Source: DATARH01 sp963773625
GTDB lineage: Bacteria; Pseudomonadota; Alphaproteobacteria; ATCC43930; CGMCC-115725
DNA length: 64,000 bases
Reading direction: 5' to 3'
NCBI GenBank assembly: GCA_963773625.1
Contig: CAVZCJ010000010.1
Coordinates: forward strand, 124,001-188,000
Numbering within the stretch: position 1 is the stretch's first letter; every line of letters begins with the position of its first letter. Shown piece after piece: positions 59,775 to 64,000 of this stretch. The notes beneath the pieces are model-generated. The model worked only from the letters and a program-made list of their open reading frames with translations, was not told where the DNA came from and ran no database searches. The translations under genes and the position numbers were made by a program.

Positions 59775-60525
59775 TTAGAGGTGACCACCGCCGTTGACGT
59801 TGACGATCGACCCGGTGGTGAACTTCAAATGGGTAACGCAGGACAAAACCGCCAGGGCGACATCCTCGGCCTCGATCTGCCGCTTCAGCGGCGTCGCCAT
59901 TGCCGCCTTCAGCATCGCCTCCTCGCGTGCGTCCCGGGACGAAGCCGGTATGGACCATGCCCGGCGCGACCACGACGACGCGAATCTCGGGGCCCAGCGC
60001 GCGGGCCAGCGCCATGCTCATCGTGTCGAGCGCCGCCTTGGACGCGCCATAGATGATGCTGCTGCCCGAGCCGCGCTGCGCCGCGCCCGATGAGATATTG
60101 ACGATGACCCCATCGCCCGACGCCTTTAGCAGGGGCGCGAAGGCGCGGATCGTCGCGAACGGGCCGCGCACATTGGCGGTCAGCACCCGGTCGATCAGAT
60201 CGTCGTCAAGCGCCTCGAGATCGCCGTGCGGCACCATACGGGTGAAGCCGGCGGAATTGACCAGCACGTCGCAGCGGCCGAACTCTTCCTTGACCGCGGC
60301 GGCAGCCTTGTTGATCTGCGCGGTGTCCTCGAGCGGCAGGCGCATCGCCTTGTGGCCGCTGCCTTTGAGCGCGGCGATGACGGTATTGGCGCGGTCGATG
60401 CCCTGGTTATAGCCGACGACGACCCGCGCCCCGGCCTCGGCGAAGAGGCGCGCGCTGGCGGCGCCGATGCCGCTCGACGCGCCGGTCACCACCGCGACCT
60501 TGCCATTAAGACTTACGCCAGCCAT
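59775..60525 (-). pseudogene. short-chain dehydrogenase/reductase (one frameshift as given)
   Basis: This classical SDR starts at ATG 60525, behind GGGGAG. Motifs are VAVVTGASSGIGAASARLFA, CDVLVNSAGFTRMVPHGDLE, VIVNISSGAAQRGSGSSIIY (Ser) and the catalytic Y-x3-K in IIYGASKAALDTM. Near 59941 an extra G (CCGGGACG) shifts the frame; the corrected end reads DAREEAMLKAAMATPLKRQI, EAEDVALAVLSCVTHLKFTT and GSIVNVNGGGHL with TAA at 59775. The full protein is about 249 residues, of the FabG/3-hydroxyacyl type. The substrate is unknown. Confidence 0.85.
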
Positions 60526-60585
60526 CACCGCTCCCCGCATCTGATAACCTTGTCAGCTTAACGAGGGCCCGCTGCTATTGCAGCG

Positions 60586-60887
60586 TCAAGCCGCGCGGTG
60601 CTCCTTGATGCGCTCCGCCTCCTCGGGTGGAAGATTATGAGAGGCGATCTTTAGATCGTAATGCGCCTGGAGGTTCATCCAAAACTCCGGGCTGTTACCG
60701 AAATAGAGCGACAGCCGGACTGCAGTATCGGCGGTGATCCGACGCCGATTGTTGACAATTTCGGCGATGCGATTGGGCGAGATCCCAACGCACGCGCGCG
60801 AGTCGGCCCTGCGAAAGCCCATAGCTCGACAAGAAATTCCTCCTTAAGGACCTCGCCGGGCGTAACCGGGACAAACTCATCATCCAT
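60586..60887 (-). pseudogene. higA: HigA-type antitoxin (two frameshifts as given)
   Basis: The start is ATG 60887 (MDDEFVPVTPGEVLKEEFLV). An extra T (CTATGGG) and an extra G farther on split the frame; corrected, it reads ELGLSQGRLAR, then VGISPNRIAEIVNNRRRITA, DTAVRLSLYFGNSPEFWMNL and QAHYDLKIASHNLPPEEAER. This is the HigA/VapI XRE-type HTH antitoxin (about 100 residues) with the typical TPGEVL opening and EFWmNLQ..YDL segment. It lies eight bases downstream of the HigB gene, the inverted toxin-first order usual for hig. Confidence 0.85.
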
Positions 60888-60895
60888 GATTAGCC

Positions 60896-61175
60896 TCAGT
60901 GATAGTCAATGATGCGTACCTCAACGGCATGCCCATCGATCCATTTGAAGATCACGCGCCACTGATCGTTGACCCGAATCGAATGAAATGCCGCAAGATC
61001 GCCTTTTAGCTTTTCCAAGCGGTTCGACGGCGGCACCAGCAGATCGTCAAGGCGGCTCGCCGCATTAAGCATTTCCAGCTTGCGCTTTGCCGGCCGCGCC
61101 AAGGCCCTGAAACTGCCGAACAAATCGGTCGTGGAACAGCTCTTCCGTTTGCCGATCACCGAACGATTTGATCAC
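60896..61175 (-). pseudogene. higB: HigB-type toxin (one frameshift as given)
   Basis: Starting at GTG 61175, the first part reads MIKSFGDRQTEELFHDRFVR with QF. After an extra base near 61108 it continues ALARPAKRKLEMLNAASRLD, DLLVPPSNRLEKLKGDLAAF and HSIRVNDQWRVIFKWIDGHA, ending VEVRIIDYH. That is the HigB/RelE-like pattern (IksF.dk.te.lf.g......p....a.rKL..L.aA..l.DL..PpsNrLe.LkGd..g..SirIN.QwRi.F.w....a..V.i.DYH). It cleaves mRNA on the ribosome. Together with HigA and the palindrome upstream it makes a complete module if the shifts are errors. Confidence 0.85.
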
Positions 61176-61182
61176 TCAGAAT

Positions 61183-61201
61183 TATACCGGATACCGGTAT
61201 A
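61183..61201. promoter_or_regulatory. likely HigA operator
   Basis: TATACCGG-ATA-CCGGTATA is a perfect inverted repeat with 8-bp arms, starting eight bases upstream of the higB GTG. HigA antitoxins bind such palindromes in their own promoter. The AT ends could form the -10 region. Confidence 0.7.
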
Positions 61202-61210
61202 CAGCACAAC

Positions 61211-61992
61211 CTAGCGCCGCTGCACCATCATCTTCTTGATCTCGGCGATCGCCTTCGCCGGGTTGAGGTTCTTCGGGGCAGGTCTTGGTGCAGTTCATGA
61301 TCGTGTGGCAGCGGTAGAGCCGGAACGGGTCTTCCAGCGCGTCGAGGCGATCGCCGGTTTTCTCGTCGCGGCTGTCGGCGAGCCAGCGATAGGCCTGGAG
61401 CAGGATCGCCGGCCCGAGATAGCGCTCGCCGTTCCACCAATAGCTCGGGCACGCCGTCGTGCAGCAGAAGCATAAGATGCATTCCCACAGCCCGTCGAGC
61501 TTGGCGCGCTCGTCCTCGGATTGCGGCCGCTCGCGGTCGGGCGGCGTCGGCGCTGTCGGCCTGCAGCCAGGGCTGGATCGACTGGTACTGCGCGTAGGCG
61601 TGGCTGAGGTCGGGCACCAGGTCCTTGACCACCGGCATATGCGGCAGCGGGTAGATTTTGACGTCGCCCTTGATGTCCTCGATCGGCTTCAGGCAGGCAA
61701 GCGTGTTGGTGCCGTCGATATTCATCGCGCACGAGCCGCAAATGCCCTCGCGGCACGAGCGGCGGAAGGTCAGCGTGGTGTCGACCTCGTTCTTGATCTT
61801 GTTGAGCGCGTCGAGGACCATCGGCGCGATATCGGCGAGGTCGACCGTGTAGGTGTCCATCCGCGGGTTGGCGCCGTCGTCGGGGTTCCAGCGATAGATG
61901 TGGAAGCGCCGCGGTTTTTTCGCGTTCGCCGGCGGCGGATAGGTCTTGCCGGCGCCGACCTTGGAATTGGCGGGAAGGGTGAACTCGGCCAT
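61211..61992 (-). pseudogene. sdhB: succinate dehydrogenase iron-sulfur subunit (two frameshifts as given)
   Basis: SdhB carries electrons from FAD to ubiquinone through three Fe-S clusters in complex II. The start is ATG 61992 (MAEFTLPANSKVGAGKTYPP), adjacent to the sdhA stop. The 2Fe-2S site is FRRSCREGICGSCAMNIDGT with TLAC. After an extra base near 61554 the frame gives ECILCFCCTTACPSYWWNGE (4Fe-4S) and RCHTIMNCTKTCPKNLNPAK (3Fe-4S), the latter after a second extra base near 61276. The stop is TAG at 61211. The full length is about 260 residues. Both shifts are +1 and probably errors in a needed gene. Confidence 0.92.
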
Positions 61993-63785
61993 CTAGTAAA
62001 CCCGCGCCTTGGGCGGAAAGGTCTGCACCTCGTTCGACAGGGTGTTGAGGTGCACCGGGCGGTAGCCGAGCGTCACATCGCAATCGCCCTTGAGCCAGCC
62101 CAGCGTGTGCTTGAGCCAGTTCGCGTCGTCGCGCTCGGGGAAATCCTCGCGCGCATGCGCGCCGCGGCTTTCCGTGCGCGCTTCGGCGGAGTGCATGGCG
62201 ATAACCGCCTGCTCCATCAGGTTCTTCAGCTCCAGCGCCTCGACGAGGTCGCTGTTCCAGATCAACGAGCGATCGGTAATGCCCAGATCGGCGTAGGCGC
62301 GCGCCGCCGTGTCGATCTTCCCAACGCCTTCCCGGAGCACGTCGCCGGTGCGGAACACCGCGCAGTTCTGCTCCATGACGAGCTGCATCTCATTGCGGAT
62401 GGAACCGGTATTGCGCGACCCCTTTGAGTGGCGCACCGCATCGAAGCGGTCGAGCGACGCCTCGATGCCGTTGGCGAGCGGCGCGTGCGGCGCGCCGGGC
62501 CGCACCAGTTCGGCGGTGCGCAGCGCCGCGGCGCGGCCGAACACGACGATATCGAGCAGCGAGTTGCAGCCGAGCCGGTTGGCGCCGTGCACCGAAACGC
62601 ACGCCCCCTCGCCGACCGCCATCAGACCCGGGCAAACCGCGTCGGGGTCGCTGTCGGTCGGCCGCAGCACTTCGCCGTGGTAGTTGGTGGGCACGCCGCC
62701 CATGTCGTAATGCACGGTCGGCAGGATCGGGATCGGCTCGCGGGTGACGTCGACGCCGGTGAAGATTTTCGCGGTCTCGGAAATACCCGGCAGCCGCAAA
62801 TGGAGCACCTTCGGATCCAGGTGTTCGAGGTGCAGCAGGATGTGGTCTTTCAACGGCCCGCAGCCGCGCCCCTCGCGGATCTCGATCGTCATCGCCCGGC
62901 TGACCACATCGCGCGAGGCGAGGTCCTTGGCGTGCGGCGCGTAGCGCTCCATGAAGCGCTCGCCTTCGCTGTTGGTGACGTAGCCGCCCTCGCCGCGCGC
63001 CCCCTCGGTGATCAGGCACCCGGCGCCATAAATGCCGGTCGGGTGGAATTGGATGAACTCCATGTCCTGCAGCGGCAACCCGGCGCGCAGCACCATCGCG
63101 TTGCCGTCGCCGGTGCAGGTATGGGCCGAGGTGCAAGTGCGATAGACACGGCCGTATCCGCCGGTCGCGAGGATGACCATGTGGGCGCGGAAGCGATGGA
63201 TCGTCCCGTCCATCAGATTCCAGGCAAGGACGCCGCGGCACACGCCCTTCGTCGTCCATGATCAGATCGAGCGCGAAATACTCGATGAAGAATTCGGCGT
63301 TGTTGCGCAGCGACTGCTGGTAGAGCGTGTGAAGGATCGCATGCCCGGTGCGGTCGGCCGCGGCGCAAGCGCGGTTGGCCGGCGCGCCGTCGCCGTAATC
63401 CTGCATGTGCCCGCCGAACGGCCGCTGGTAGATCTGCCCCAGCGCGGTGCGCGAAAACGGCACGCCGAAATGCTCAAGCTCGATGACCGGCGGGTATCGC
63501 CTGGCGGCACATGTACTCGATCGCGTCCTGGTCGCCGAGCCAGTCCGAGCCCTTGACCGTGTCGTACATATGCCATCGCCAATCGTCGTCGCTCATGTTG
63601 CCGAGCGCGGCGGCGATGCCGCCCTGCGCGGCGACGGTGTGGCTGCGGGTCGGAAACACCTTCGGGATGCAGGCGGTTTTGAGCCCCTCGACCGTGGTGC
63701 CGAGCGTCGCGCGCAGACCGGCGCCGCCGGCGCCGACGACGACGACATCATAGGCGTGGTCGATGATCGGATAGGCTGCAGGCAT
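61993..63785 (-). pseudogene. sdhA: succinate dehydrogenase flavoprotein subunit (two frameshifts as given)
   Basis: SdhA oxidises succinate to fumarate with covalently bound FAD. The start is ATG 63785 (MPAAYPIIDHAYDVVVVGAG). Motifs are GAGGAGL (FAD), PTRSHTVAAQGGIAAALGNM with the FAD-linking His, IQFHPTGIYGAGCLITEGAR, RDVVSRAMTIEIREGRGCGP (active-site Arg), TVHYDMGGVPTNYHGEVL and GANRLGCNSLLDIVVFGRAA. Extra bases near 63489 (GCCGGTC) and near 63248 break a 597-residue protein of normal length. The order sdhD-sdhA-sdhB is the usual alphaproteobacterial arrangement. Confidence 0.93.
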
Positions 63786-63800
63786 AACAGGCTCCGCAGG

Positions 63801-64000
63801 TTAGGCGCCGAGCGCCAGCTTCAAGACGGCGAGCACGCCGCGCACGACGAAGAGGATGCACAAGAGGCGCATCGCGATCAGCGCGGTGAGCTTCCAGGCT
63901 TCGCTATGGACGTAATCCTCGATGACGACCTGAAGCCCGAGCGCGGTGTGATAAAAGATCGCCACCAGCAGCACGATCATCAGCACCGCCGGCATCGGAT
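63801..64000 (-). CDS. sdhD: succinate dehydrogenase membrane anchor subunit (partial)
   Basis: The C-terminal 65 or so residues are inside the window; the 5' end lies beyond position 64000. The sequence has LMIVLLVAIFYHTALGLQVV with the heme-ligand His, IEDYVHSEAWKLTALIAMRL, and a final helix CILFVVRGVLAVLKLALGA, the typical H.alG.qvviEDYvh signature of SdhD. It anchors complex II to the inner membrane and takes part in quinone binding. The stop is 15 bases before the sdhA start. Confidence 0.9.
   Translation of the reverse strand, partial: PMPAVLMIVLLVAIFYHTALGLQVVIEDYVHSEAWKLTALIAMRLLCILFVVRGVLAVLKLALGA

Noticed and set aside
1..64000. CRISPR array
   Set aside because: No regularly spaced repeats of 25-40 bp were found; the repeat clusters at 5745-6149 have the wrong spacing.

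Overview
The window is high-GC DNA with an alphaproteobacterial gene set: sdhD-sdhA-sdhB, glnD, gshB, a long-form leuA, folD, a PhaR-type domain protein, a GlxA-type regulator, and many LLM flavin oxidoreductases and amidohydrolases. A Rhodospirillales/Hyphomicrobiales-like soil or aquatic bacterium fits best, but nothing here fixes the genus. A tRNA-Sec gene (45353-45447) shows that the organism uses selenocysteine.

Layout. 1-6200 is a scrap-yard of lower GC: a DUF262 gene broken by an IS5-family element, a ParD/RelE-type toxin-antitoxin pair between two copies of the tail of a wHTH gene, a complete IS5-family transposase, a decayed IS110 transposase and two clusters of palindromes. 6300-7800 holds small conserved genes including a cold-shock protein with a strong terminator. 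7829-16550 has an LLM oxidoreductase, an amidohydrolase, an alpha-oxoamine synthase, a glycosyltransferase, a polysaccharide-export lipoprotein, an RlpA-like protein and an SDR. 16900-22320 carries leuA, DUF4424, MOSC, a TPP enzyme and a UPF0114 membrane protein. 22466-30530 has an MFS transporter, a duplicated cupin, a PNPOx-like protein, a MocR regulator, a CodA-like amidohydrolase, a pseudo-receiver and an unusual SRAP homologue. 31357-44984 looks like a catabolic cluster: Baeyer-Villiger monooxygenase, DUF35 OB protein plus thiolase, SDR, two LLM enzymes, amidohydrolase, HpcH aldolase, VOC protein, ADP-forming acyl-CoA synthetase, class III CoA transferase and folD. 45280-53670 runs from selC through a hydrolase, a DJ-1/GlxA divergent pair, a ROK kinase-amidohydrolase fusion, a phosphatase, a rhodanese and an SPFH protein. 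53790-64000 is housekeeping: gshB, YkuD, TauD, PhaR_N, fRMsr, glnD, SDR, higBA and sdh.

Data-quality note. At least a dozen otherwise well-conserved genes are broken by single-base shifts. Each one I could resolve is a +1 insertion, usually a duplicated base. This is more like residual sequencing error than biological decay, so 'pseudogene' labels on leuA, sdhA, sdhB, gshB and others mean 'frameshifted as given', not 'dead'. The DUF262 and IS110 remnants are genuinely degenerate.

Most notable points: a SRAP/YedK homologue that lacks all four catalytic residues (29937-30530); an in-frame ROK-kinase/amidohydrolase fusion (48717-50483); selC with a 28-bp perfect palindrome just upstream; an approximately 249-bp element with inverted termini (37958-38206) whose end supplies the stop codon of folD and recurs at the end of the CodA-like gene; and five copies of a GATAACAG motif in 100 bp (6050-6149).
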